Shown: piece by piece, positions 26,628-34,372 of the stretch
How the letters are laid out: every line of letters starts with the position of its first letter
How positions within the stretch are numbered: position 1 is the first letter of the stretch
Assembly: GCF_000576555.1 (NCBI RefSeq)
Contig: NZ_CP007145.1
Location: 4,176,501 to 4,240,500 of the forward strand
DNA from: Hymenobacter swuensis DY53
Lineage (GTDB): Bacteria; Bacteroidota; Bacteroidia; Cytophagales; Hymenobacteraceae
DNA length: 64,000 bases
Direction: 5' to 3'
Program-made: the position numbers and the translations under genes
The notes under the pieces: generated by a model
Database searches by the model: none
What the model was told of the DNA's origin: nothing
Seen by the model: the letters and a program-made list of their open reading frames with translations, nothing else

Positions 26628-28451
26628 ATGAGTCGACTTCGTGCGTTTTCCCTGCTGTTGCTGGGCCTGCTGCTGGCCGGGCCCGGGTATGCCCAGCAAG
26701 CGGCCCCACCCCCTACGCCGGCTAAGGAAATAACCAAGCCGGCCAAACCGCGCAAGCTTACCCGCAAGGAGCGCAAAGAACTGGCCCGCCGCGCCGCCGT
26801 GGACGCTGCCGCCCGTCAGCGGCCTAACCTCTCGGAGAAAGACCGGGAAATGAGCGAGGCGTACTTCGTGGACGGCGTGCGGTTTCTGCTGCTGGAAGAT
26901 TACAACAAGGCCCTGGAGCGGTTGCTGAAAGCCTATGCCCTTAACCCCACCAACGCGGCCGTCAACTACAAGATTGCCGAAACCAACCTGTTGAGCGGCA
27001 ACCTCAAGGATGCCACCAATTTCGCGCAGGTAGCCGTGAAGCTTGATCCGCAAAACGCCTACTACTATCTGTTGCTGGCCCAGATTTATGCCTCGCAGAA
27101 GCAGTACGACGAAGCGGCCCAGGTGTACACCACCCTCATCAAGGCCGTCCCGAATTCCAATTACTACCTCTTCAATCTGGCCGATCTGTATATGGCCCAG
27201 GGCAAGCTCAACGAAGCGTTGGCGGCGTTTGAGCAGGCGGAGCAGAAATTCGGGCCGCTGGATGAGGTGTCGTTCAAGAAGCAGCAGATTTACCTTAAGC
27301 AGAACAACCTCGATAAGGCGTTGCAGGAGGGGGAAGCCTTAATAACTGCCAACCCGGATGAAGTGCGCTACGTGCTGGCACAGGCGCAGCTGTATGCCAC
27401 CAACAACCGGCTTCCTGATGCTATTCGGGTGGCGGAAAAAGCCCTCAAGCAGGACCCCGACAACCCGCGTGCGCGCATGATTCTGGCCGACGTGTACCGG
27501 CAGCAAAGCAACGCGCCGGAATCGGAGCGGCAGCTGAAGCTGGCGTTTGAAAGCACCACGCTGGATATTGATAACAAAGTCCGCATTCTGGTAGACTACA
27601 TCAAGCAGCTGCCCAACCCGGCCCTCAACCAAACGGCCCAGGACCTGGCCGCCATTACCACCCGCGTGCACCCCAAAGAAGCCAAGGCTTTTTCCATTGC
27701 CGGCGACATCCAGACAGTGACGGGCAACCGCGCGGCGGCGCGCGCCAACTACCTGCAGGCTATCCGGCTCGATAATTCGCGCTACCAGATCTGGCAGCAG
27801 GTAGTGCTCATTGATGCCGAGCTGAACCAAGTAGACTCTTTGCTCACGCACACGGGGCAGGCCTTGGAGCTTTTCCCGAATCAAGCCCCCCTGTGGTTTT
27901 ACAACGGGGTAGGCTACCAGTTGAAGAAGCAGCCCGGCAAGGCCATAAAATCGTTGGAATACGGCCGCAAGCTCGCCACCGATAATCCGGAATTACTGGC
28001 CCAATTTGACACCCAGTTAGGTGACACTTACCACGAGCTAAAGGACTTTGCCAAGTCGGATGCGGCATATGAGGCGGCCCTGACGTTTGATGCCAACAAC
28101 GCCCAGGCCCTCAACAACTACAGCTATTACCTTTCTTTGCGCGGCGAAAAGCTCGATAAGGCTAAAGAAATGGCGGGTAAGCTGGTAAAGCAGAACCCGG
28201 ATAACGACACCTACCTCGACACGTATGGCTGGGTACTGTACCGGCTCAAGGATTACGCCGGAGCCCGTCAGCAGTTCGAAAAGGCCCTGAAAACCACTAC
28301 TGATGCCACTGTGGTGGAACACTACGGCGACGTGCTGTTTCAACTGGGCGAAGCGGATAAAGCCCTAGCCGAATGGCAGCGCGCCAAAAAGCTGGGCGGA
28401 GCTTCTTCGCTCATTGACCGCAAGATCAAAGACAAAAAACTATATGAGTAA
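26628..28451 (+). CDS. Secreted tetratricopeptide-repeat protein
   Basis: 607 residues. The signal peptide ends GYA|Q (Gln23), followed by a Lys/Arg-rich linker (KPRKLTRKERKELARR) and then TPR helices from about residue 75 to the C-terminus, for example DYNKALERLLKAYALNPTN, YDEAAQVYTTLIKAVPNS and YAGARQQFEKALKTT. TPR arrays are protein-binding scaffolds, and with a signal peptide and no anchor this one is probably periplasmic. ATG 26628 starts the signal peptide; the frame is open further upstream to 26550 but that part spans the inverted repeat. The stop overlaps the DUF4292 start by eight bases, which points to translational coupling. Confidence 0.88.
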   Translation: MSRLRAFSLLLLGLLLAGPGYAQQAAPPPTPAKEITKPAKPRKLTRKERKELARRAAVDAAARQRPNLSEKDREMSEAYFVDGVRFLLLEDYNKALERLLKAYALNPTNAAVNYKIAETNLLSGNLKDATNFAQVAVKLDPQNAYYYLLLAQIYASQKQYDEAAQVYTTLIKAVPNSNYYLFNLADLYMAQGKLNEALAAFEQAEQKFGPLDEVSFKKQQIYLKQNNLDKALQEGEALITANPDEVRYVLAQAQLYATNNRLPDAIRVAEKALKQDPDNPRARMILADVYRQQSNAPESERQLKLAFESTTLDIDNKVRILVDYIKQLPNPALNQTAQDLAAITTRVHPKEAKAFSIAGDIQTVTGNRAAARANYLQAIRLDNSRYQIWQQVVLIDAELNQVDSLLTHTGQALELFPNQAPLWFYNGVGYQLKKQPGKAIKSLEYGRKLATDNPELLAQFDTQLGDTYHELKDFAKSDAAYEAALTFDANNAQALNNYSYYLSLRGEKLDKAKEMAGKLVKQNPDNDTYLDTYGWVLYRLKDYAGARQQFEKALKTTTDATVVEHYGDVLFQLGEADKALAEWQRAKKLGGASSLIDRKIKDKKLYE

Positions 28452-29202
28452 CCGCCTTGTGCTGGTGCTGCTGAGCGCCGTAATGCTGCTGGGCAGCTGT
28501 ACCCGCCAACTGCTCCCCGGCCGTAAGCCCGCCGCTTCCGTGCCCATGCCCGAAGCCGTGCGCGCTGCCAACGTGGACTTCCGCTTTCTGGCCGCGAAAG
28601 GCAAAGCCCAGTTCGGCGACCAGAGCGGCAATATCAACGTACGCATCCGCAAGGACAGCGTCATCTGGATTTCGGCTTCTCTTATCGGGATTGAAGGTGG
28701 GCGGATTTATATCACCCGCGACTCGGTACAGGTGCTGGATAAGCTGCACCGGGAGTATTACGCCGGCGACTTCGCCTACCTGAGCCAGCGGCTGAACGTG
28801 CCTGTTAACTTCGATATGCTGCAGGCGCTGCTGCTGGGCAACTACCTGCCGCCGCTGAGTGCCGCCACCCAGCCGACCGTAACTACTGAAGGCCCTACCC
28901 AGCGCGTGAATTATGAACAGGCCGGCCTGTTGGTGCAGCAGTTCGTGAACCTGGAAGGCGGCCGTATTCAGCAGCTGCAGGTGCAGGCCCCAACCAACCA
29001 GAACCAGCTGACGGTGGACTATTCCGATTTCCGGACGCTGGAGCGCAACCCGCAGCAATTCGCCTATACCACCCAAGTGCAGGTAAAAGAAGGCACTACA
29101 CCGCCAACCACCGTTACACTCACCTACCGGTCAGTAGATGTAGACAAAGAGCGGCTCCAATTTCCCTTCTCGGTTCCGAAAGGCTATGCGCGCAAAAAGT
29201 AA
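28444..29202 (+). CDS. DUF4292 lipoprotein
   Basis: 252 residues with a clear lipobox (LLGSC, Cys19). The body (VDFRFLAAKGKAQFGD, VRIRKDSVIWISASLIGIE, ITRDSVQVLDKLHREYY) matches the DUF4292 family of Bacteroidota as I remember it. I believe that family has a LolA/LolB-type half-barrel fold, which would imply handling of lipoproteins or lipids at the outer membrane; this needs a profile search. The start overlaps the TPR gene by eight bases and its end overlaps the EnvC-like gene by 17 bases. The three are therefore almost certainly one operon. Confidence 0.85.
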   Translation: MSNRLVLVLLSAVMLLGSCTRQLLPGRKPAASVPMPEAVRAANVDFRFLAAKGKAQFGDQSGNINVRIRKDSVIWISASLIGIEGGRIYITRDSVQVLDKLHREYYAGDFAYLSQRLNVPVNFDMLQALLLGNYLPPLSAATQPTVTTEGPTQRVNYEQAGLLVQQFVNLEGGRIQQLQVQAPTNQNQLTVDYSDFRTLERNPQQFAYTTQVQVKEGTTPPTTVTLTYRSVDVDKERLQFPFSVPKGYARKK

Positions 29203-30544
29203 AAGCTGGCTACTGGGCCTGCTGGGGTTGCTGCTACTCTGCGCGGCAGCCAACCCGGCATGGGCACAGCGTAGCGGCACGCGCAAAACCAAAGCCCAGC
29301 TGGAACGGGAGCGGCAGACCACACTGCGTCGCATCAGGGAAACCAGCCGTATTCTGGCCCAGACGCAGCAGCAGAAACAGGCCTCCGTAGGACAACTCAA
29401 CGCCCTCAAGGAAAAGCTGACGGTGCAGCAAAGCGTTATCAAGGATATCAGCAGTGAGCTGCGCTATATCGAAACCGATGTGCGGCAAACCGAGACGCAG
29501 GTCCAGAAAACGCGCCAGAACCTGGAGCAACTGAAAGCCGAATATGCCCGCCTGATTTATGCCGGCTCCAAAACAGCCAACGGCTACAACCGGCTCATGT
29601 TTCTGTTTGCGTCCGAATCCTTCAACCAGTTCATGCTGCGCCTGCGCTACATCCGCCAATACACGGAAGTACGCCAGGCCCAGGCTGCCCAGATTACCCA
29701 CACCCAGCAACGTCTGAGTACGCAATTGGTCGGCCTGAAAGAGAAGCAGGAGGAAAAAGGCAGCTTGCTCAACAACCAGATTTCAGAGAAGAAAACCCTG
29801 CTCACGCTCAAAACCCAGCAGGATCAGGTAGTCACCAAGCTTACCCAGCAGGAAGAAAGCCTGCGCAAAGAACTGGCAGCCAAGCAGCAGGCTATCGGCC
29901 GCCTCGACAACCTGATTGCTCTGCGCGTCCGCGAGGAAATTGCCCGGGCCGCCCGGGCGGCGGCCCGCCGGGCAGCGGCCAATGCAGCGCGCTCCACCGC
30001 TGCCGCTACACCCGGCCGGAGCCCGGCCGCCACCTCGCGCACACCCGGCACCGCAGCGGCGGAAGCCGCCGCCGAAGCGGCTGCCGAGCGGGTAGACCGG
30101 GTAACCCTGACGCCTGAAACGGCCGAACTGGCGGCTTCCTTCCATGAGAACCGGGGCCAGTTACCCTGGCCGGTAGGCAAAGGCTTTATCAGCCAACGTT
30201 TCGGAAGGCACAACCACCCAGTATTGAAGAATGTGGTGGTGGAAAACCGGGGCGTGGATATTCAGACGAGTGCCGGCGAGCCGGTGCGGGCCGTATTTAG
30301 TGGCAAGGTCCTCACGGTGGCCAGCGTGCCCGGCATGAACACCATCGTGATGGTGCAGCACGGCGACTATTTCACGGTGTATGCCAAGCTGCGTAGCGTA
30401 AGCGTAAGTGAAGGCCAGACCATCCAGGCACGCCAGACCATCGGTACGGTTTCCACAGATGCGGAGGGTACTTCAGAGGTGCAGTTTCAGGTGTGGCATA
30501 ACAGTTCCAACCTGAATCCTGAGAACTGGCTCGGCCGCAAGTAA
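29186..30544 (+). CDS. EnvC-like murein hydrolase activator (coiled coil plus degenerate LytM/M23 domain)
   Basis: 452 residues. The signal peptide ends AWA|Q (Gln28). A long coiled coil (about 35-260; EKLTVQQSVIKDISSELRY) is followed by an Ala/Arg-rich hinge and a LytM domain (about 330-450). The zinc-site residues of active M23 enzymes are missing: the usual HxGxD reads NRGVD, YAHL reads YAKL, and the final HFE-like motif reads QFQ. E. coli EnvC is degenerate in the same way and activates amidases instead of cutting. A role in septal peptidoglycan splitting is likely. The start lies inside the end of the DUF4292 gene (17-base overlap). Confidence 0.9.
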   Translation: MRAKSKSWLLGLLGLLLLCAAANPAWAQRSGTRKTKAQLERERQTTLRRIRETSRILAQTQQQKQASVGQLNALKEKLTVQQSVIKDISSELRYIETDVRQTETQVQKTRQNLEQLKAEYARLIYAGSKTANGYNRLMFLFASESFNQFMLRLRYIRQYTEVRQAQAAQITHTQQRLSTQLVGLKEKQEEKGSLLNNQISEKKTLLTLKTQQDQVVTKLTQQEESLRKELAAKQQAIGRLDNLIALRVREEIARAARAAARRAAANAARSTAAATPGRSPAATSRTPGTAAAEAAAEAAAERVDRVTLTPETAELAASFHENRGQLPWPVGKGFISQRFGRHNHPVLKNVVVENRGVDIQTSAGEPVRAVFSGKVLTVASVPGMNTIVMVQHGDYFTVYAKLRSVSVSEGQTIQARQTIGTVSTDAEGTSEVQFQVWHNSSNLNPENWLGRK

Positions 30545-30580
30545 TGGCGTGAGGCCCGTGCGGGCGGGCTGGCTTCGGGG

Positions 30581-30616
30581 CAAAAAAAAACACCGCACAG
30601 TGCACGGTGTCTTTCT
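30581..30616 (+). terminator. Terminator after the TPR-DUF4292-EnvC operon
   Basis: An A9 tract precedes ACACCG (30590-30595), which pairs with CGGTGT (30605-30610); CTTTCT follows. The A tract lies on the 5' side and the U-tract is short, so strength is uncertain. Confidence 0.55.
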
Positions 30617-30819
30617 GAGCTATGAAAACAAACTTAGCTACCAGAATCCCTCCCCCAAAGCAGCAGACTACCTAAGGCAGATGCCAACAGTGGAGTCAAT
30701 CCCCGATAACCATTCGAAATATACGGGAGGCCCTAGTATTTAGGCCGGCAAATTCGCCGAATAGCTTTTTTCCCTCGGTGAAGCACAAAAATTCGGACGC
30801 GGCCTTTTCCTACGATCTT

Positions 30820-31776
30820 TTAGATAAGATTCAGACGGCTCAGCAAAGCCGACTTGTAAGAGTTACCGATGGGAACTGGGAGCAGGCTGGTGGCCAACTC
30901 TGCACTACGTCCCGCCTCCACAATTACCGCGTCGCTTTCGATGGCAATAATCCGGTCGAGGCGCACAATGTATTTGCGGTGTACCCGGGCAAACTCCCGG
31001 GCCGGCAGCTTGGCCTCCAACTCTTTCATAGTGCTATACACCGTGTATCGCTCCCGGCCTGAGTAAATATTCACATAGTCACCCAAGGCTTCCACGTAAC
31101 GGATATCCGTCGTTTTTACCCGTACCAGCTTGTGGTCCTGCTTGATGAAAATTTCATTCTGGCCACCATTTAAATACAGCGACTCGGCAGCATCGTTAGT
31201 CATGCGTAATAGTCCTTCCAACTTCGTTTTTTCTTCTTCCAGCTGAATACGCGCCCGGCGCAGCTCTAAATGGGCTACCACTTCCCGGCCCAGAATGCGC
31301 AATGCTTCCCGTTGCGCCGCGCTTAGCTGGCGGGGAACCACATCAATGGCGCAGATGGTACCCACGGCCTGGCCTTCAGCAGTAATGAGCGGGTAACCAG
31401 CATAGAAACGAATCTTAGGGTCGCCCGTTACCATGGCATGCTCCCGAAACAACGGATCAATGGAGGCGTCTTCTACCTCATATAGCTCGTTTGACTGGAT
31501 AGTGTACTGACAGAAGGTAAGGTCGCGGGGGGCACTGTAGACGCCCGGCAAGCCCACTTTAGCCTTCAGCCACTGTCGTTGCTCATCGATAAGGGAAACA
31601 AACGAAATAGGCGTATCACAGATAAACGCCGCCAGCCGGACTAGGTCATCAAACACCGATTCGGGTGGTGTATCCAGAATTTGATAGGCATGTAATACTT
31701 CCAAGCGTTTTGCCTCATCCGCACGCGCAGAGGAGGCTTTGGTCTTTCGCACGGGAGCAGACTGTTTGGTGGCCAT
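30820..31776 (-). CDS. GAF-LytTR sensor/DNA-binding regulator
   Basis: 318 residues. A GAF domain (about 30-165; VRLAAFICDTPISFVSLID, FYAGYPLITAEGQAVGTICAID) is joined by a short helix to a C-terminal LytTR DNA-binding domain (about 215-310; RVKTTDIRYVEALGDYVNIY, LPAREFARVHRKYIVRLD). It should sense a small molecule or redox signal and bind DNA directly, without a receiver domain. It is transcribed divergently from the tatA genes, with 323 bases between them. ATG 31776 is chosen because the residues further upstream do not look like either domain. The target genes cannot be deduced. Confidence 0.9.
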   Translation of the reverse strand: MATKQSAPVRKTKASSARADEAKRLEVLHAYQILDTPPESVFDDLVRLAAFICDTPISFVSLIDEQRQWLKAKVGLPGVYSAPRDLTFCQYTIQSNELYEVEDASIDPLFREHAMVTGDPKIRFYAGYPLITAEGQAVGTICAIDVVPRQLSAAQREALRILGREVVAHLELRRARIQLEEEKTKLEGLLRMTNDAAESLYLNGGQNEIFIKQDHKLVRVKTTDIRYVEALGDYVNIYSGRERYTVYSTMKELEAKLPAREFARVHRKYIVRLDRIIAIESDAVIVEAGRSAELATSLLPVPIGNSYKSALLSRLNLI

Positions 31777-32099
31777 TGGGTACAAACAAAGAAGGTGGTG
31801 GCACCTGATAGGTATAAGCAGTAAATTTTCCCAAAATAGCTTACAAACCCGCACACTCAGGCGGCCAAAACGTTGAATACGGGCAATTACCCGCTTAATG
31901 AAATCCTTTTCTGGCTAGTGTTGACCGCAGTGGGCACGCCCCGGCTACCGGACCGCAAACCGGGTGGCTCAGCCGACAGCAACCGCACAACGGGAACTGA
32001 TTTTGAAATTATGCGGTACCTTTATCAATCCTGAAGCGTACAAGGCTGCGTATACGTAGCTTTGCCACCCCAATAACCTGACCTGTTGGTCTTCCCCAC
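31777..32099. other. Divergent intergenic region between the LytTR regulator and tatA
   Basis: 323 bases without a convincing gene. It holds the TAGCTTTG promoter box for tatA at 32057-32064. A weak GC-rich inverted match near 31941-31970 is not convincing. No clear TAnnTTTG box faces the regulator gene. Confidence 0.6.
32057..32064 (+). promoter_or_regulatory. -7 box (TAnnTTTG) of the tatA-tatA-gatA run
   Basis: TAGCTTTG followed by C, 35 bases before the first tatA ATG. No -33 TTG at the right distance. Confidence 0.6.
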
Positions 32100-32324
32100 A
32101 TGAACTTTGCCACACTCCTGCTAGGAATCGGTAGCTTCGGAGGCACCGAGCTTCTACTTATCGGTCTTGCGATTATCCTGTTGTTTGGTGCCAAGCGCAT
32201 TCCGGAGCTGTTCCGGGGTATGGGCCAGGGCATCCGGGAATTCAAGGATGCTTCCAAGGAAGAGAAGCCGGAATTCCGGGACCGTCCTGTAAACCCGAAC
32301 GACCCGACTGCTCCCCGCCTGTAA
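32100..32324 (+). CDS. tatA: Twin-arginine translocase subunit TatA/E
   Basis: 74 residues. The N-terminal membrane helix (FGGTELLLIGLAIILLFG) is followed by the hinge and amphipathic helix AKRIPELFRGMGQGIREFK, the TatA hallmark, and a short charged tail. It multimerises in the inner membrane to pass folded proteins. A second TatA gene begins 12 bases after its stop. No tatC is in the window. Confidence 0.93.
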   Translation: MNFATLLLGIGSFGGTELLLIGLAIILLFGAKRIPELFRGMGQGIREFKDASKEEKPEFRDRPVNPNDPTAPRL

Positions 32325-32336
32325 CGCTCTGTAGTC

Positions 32337-32717
32337 ATGAACACTCCTTTTTTCCTCTTTTTAGGCGATTTGGGCGGTGGTGAGATAATGCTCATCATGG
32401 TCGTAATTCTGATATTTTTCGGTGCCAATAAGATTCCGGAGTTGGCACGCGGCCTGGGCAAAGGCATTCGGGAGTTCAAGGATGCTTCGCGCGAGATTCG
32501 TAGCGAAATTGAGAATACCGGCCAGCCACAACAGCCGTATCAGCAGCAGTTCAACCAGCAGCCGTATCAGCAACCCGCTTACCAGGCCCCGATGGCTGAT
32601 GTTCCGGTAACCGATGTTCCGGTTACCGCGCCGATAGCTCCGCCCATGGATGGGGGCATCACGCCTCCCGTAAAGCCTGCTGCTGAAGAGCGCCCCCGCC
32701 TTGACCAACTGACCTAA
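32337..32717 (+). CDS. Second TatA/E-type protein with Gln/Pro-rich tail
   Basis: 126 residues. The TatA core is intact: a membrane helix (GGGEIMLIMVVILIFFGAN), then KIPELARGLGKGIREFKDA. It differs from the first copy by a long low-complexity tail with PYQQ repeats, PVTDVPVTAP and Pro-rich segments. The pair may supply TatA- and TatB-like roles, or two TatA forms with different partners; motif content favours TatA/E for both. gatA begins 12 bases downstream. Confidence 0.9.
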   Translation: MNTPFFLFLGDLGGGEIMLIMVVILIFFGANKIPELARGLGKGIREFKDASREIRSEIENTGQPQQPYQQQFNQQPYQQPAYQAPMADVPVTDVPVTAPIAPPMDGGITPPVKPAAEERPRLDQLT

Positions 32718-32729
32718 CCCCTTTTCGTC

Positions 32730-34169
32730 TTGAGACGCTTCAACTCCCTCACGGAAGTTCGCCACGAGCTGACGGCAGGCACTACGTCCTGTCGTCAGCT
32801 CGTGGAGTATTATCTGGATAACATCCGCCGCAAAGAACACCTGAACGCCTTTCTGGAAGTCTGGCCCGAGGAGGCCCAGGCCCAGGCTGAGGCCGTAGAC
32901 GCCAAGCTGGCGGCCGGTACCGCCGGCAAGCTGGCGGGTATGGTCATCGGCCTCAAGGATGTGCTGGCGTACGAAGGCCACGCCCTGCAAAGCAGCAGCC
33001 ACATTCTGGATGGCTTCAAGTCTCTGTTCACTGGCACTGCCGTGCAGCGTTTGCTGGACGAGGATGCCATTGTTATCGGGCGCCAGAACTGCGACGAGTT
33101 TGCCATGGGCGCTTCCAACGAAACGTCCTACTTCGGCCCGGCCCGCAACGAAATTGATCCTGACCGTGTGCCCGGCGGCTCCTCAGGTGGCTCGGCAGTA
33201 GCCGTGCAGGCCGATATGTGTCTGGCGTCTATTGGCTCCGATACAGGTGGCTCAGTGCGGCAGCCAGCGGCTTTCTGCGGTATCGTGGGCTTCAAGCCTA
33301 CGTATTCGCGCATTTCCCGCTACGGCCTGATTGCCTATGCGTCGTCCTTCGACCAAATCGGGACGCTGACTCGCTCGGTAGAGGACGCCGCGTTGCTGTT
33401 GGAAGTAATGGCCGGAGCTGACTCGTTCGACAGCACCGTGAGCCAGCGTGAAGTACCGGCGTACAGCCAGCAGCTGACCCCTGCCCCGCACTACCGCGTT
33501 GGGTACATCAAGGACTGCCTGGAGCGGCCGGGGCTGAATCCGGAAATTAAGGCCGCCACGGAGCAGGCCCTGGAGCAGCTGCGTGGCCAGGGTCATGTGG
33601 TGGAAGCCGTGGATTTCCCGTACCTCGACTTCATTGTGCCGACGTATTACATCCTGACTACCGCCGAAGCCAGCTCCAACCTGAGCCGCTACGACGGCGT
33701 GAAGTTCGGCTACCGCGCTCCGGATGCAACCGACCTGGAGTCGCTTTATAAGAAGACGCGCGCGCAGGGCTTCGGTCCGGAGGTACAGCGCCGGATTCTG
33801 CTGGGCACCTTCGTGTTAAGTGCCAGCTACTACGACGCGTACTATACCAAAGCCCAGCGCGTACGTCGCCTCATTAAGGAGAAGACCGACGAGCTGCTGC
33901 GCGAGTATGATTTCCTGGTGCTGCCCACCACGCCCACCACGGCCTTCCGTATAGGCGACGTGAATAAGGACACGCTGGCTATGTACCTAGCCGATATTTT
34001 CACGGTGCAGGCGTCGCTGGCCGGTGTACCCGCCATTTCGGTACCCAACGGGACCGACTCACAGGGGCTACCCATTGGGTTGCAGATTCTGAGCGGCGCG
34101 TTCCGCGAAGAGCATCTGTTGGCGTTTGCCAACGCTGTTACAACAACGCTGACGCCGGAGCTGGCTTAG
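32730..34169 (+). CDS. gatA: Aspartyl/glutamyl-tRNA(Asn/Gln) amidotransferase subunit A
   Basis: 479 residues, the usual GatA length. It releases ammonia from Gln for GatB, correcting Glu-tRNA(Gln) or Asp-tRNA(Asn). The amidase-signature triad is present: Lys76 in IGLKDVL, Ser151 in GGSSGGSA and Ser175 in SDTGGSVRQPA. The start is TTG at 32730 (RRFNSLTEVRHELTAG); the first in-frame ATG is at residue 71, far too late. gatB and gatC are not in the window. It is probably co-transcribed with the two tatA genes, which end 12 bases upstream. Confidence 0.95.
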   Translation: MRRFNSLTEVRHELTAGTTSCRQLVEYYLDNIRRKEHLNAFLEVWPEEAQAQAEAVDAKLAAGTAGKLAGMVIGLKDVLAYEGHALQSSSHILDGFKSLFTGTAVQRLLDEDAIVIGRQNCDEFAMGASNETSYFGPARNEIDPDRVPGGSSGGSAVAVQADMCLASIGSDTGGSVRQPAAFCGIVGFKPTYSRISRYGLIAYASSFDQIGTLTRSVEDAALLLEVMAGADSFDSTVSQREVPAYSQQLTPAPHYRVGYIKDCLERPGLNPEIKAATEQALEQLRGQGHVVEAVDFPYLDFIVPTYYILTTAEASSNLSRYDGVKFGYRAPDATDLESLYKKTRAQGFGPEVQRRILLGTFVLSASYYDAYYTKAQRVRRLIKEKTDELLREYDFLVLPTTPTTAFRIGDVNKDTLAMYLADIFTVQASLAGVPAISVPNGTDSQGLPIGLQILSGAFREEHLLAFANAVTTTLTPELA

Positions 34170-34180
34170 GCGCATCAGCC

Positions 34181-34285
34181 GCAGAACAAGTATTCTGAAG
34201 CCGGGCTTCAGTCACTGGAACGATTTTTACACGTACCATTCCAGCGGCTGACACCCGGCTTCAGAATAACTCGTTCTGGCTTTTT
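34181..34285. terminator. Long imperfect inverted repeat, probable terminator after gatA
   Basis: Arms of about 42 bases (34181-34221 and 34239-34280) match with a 15-bp perfect core (34191-34205 and 34254-34268), and the right arm is followed by TTTTT. It fits a terminator for tatA-tatA-gatA, though the size would also suit a small non-autonomous element. Confidence 0.6.
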
Positions 34286-34298
34286 CCGGAATCTGCGT

Positions 34299-34306
34299 TA
34301 TTTTTG
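34299..34306 (+). promoter_or_regulatory. -7 box (TAnnTTTG) of the lytic transglycosylase gene
   Basis: TATTTTTG, 66 bases before the ATG at 34373. No clear -33 TTG. Confidence 0.5.
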
Positions 34307-34372
34307 AAAACATGCTGGGTTGAGGCTCAGCATTTTGTATCTCCGGCTGCTCTGCCCAGTTCCTTATGTAAC

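Noticed and set aside
30549..30743. 64-residue frame after the EnvC-like gene
   Set aside because: It spans the terminator hairpin, has no homology I recognise and no promoter.
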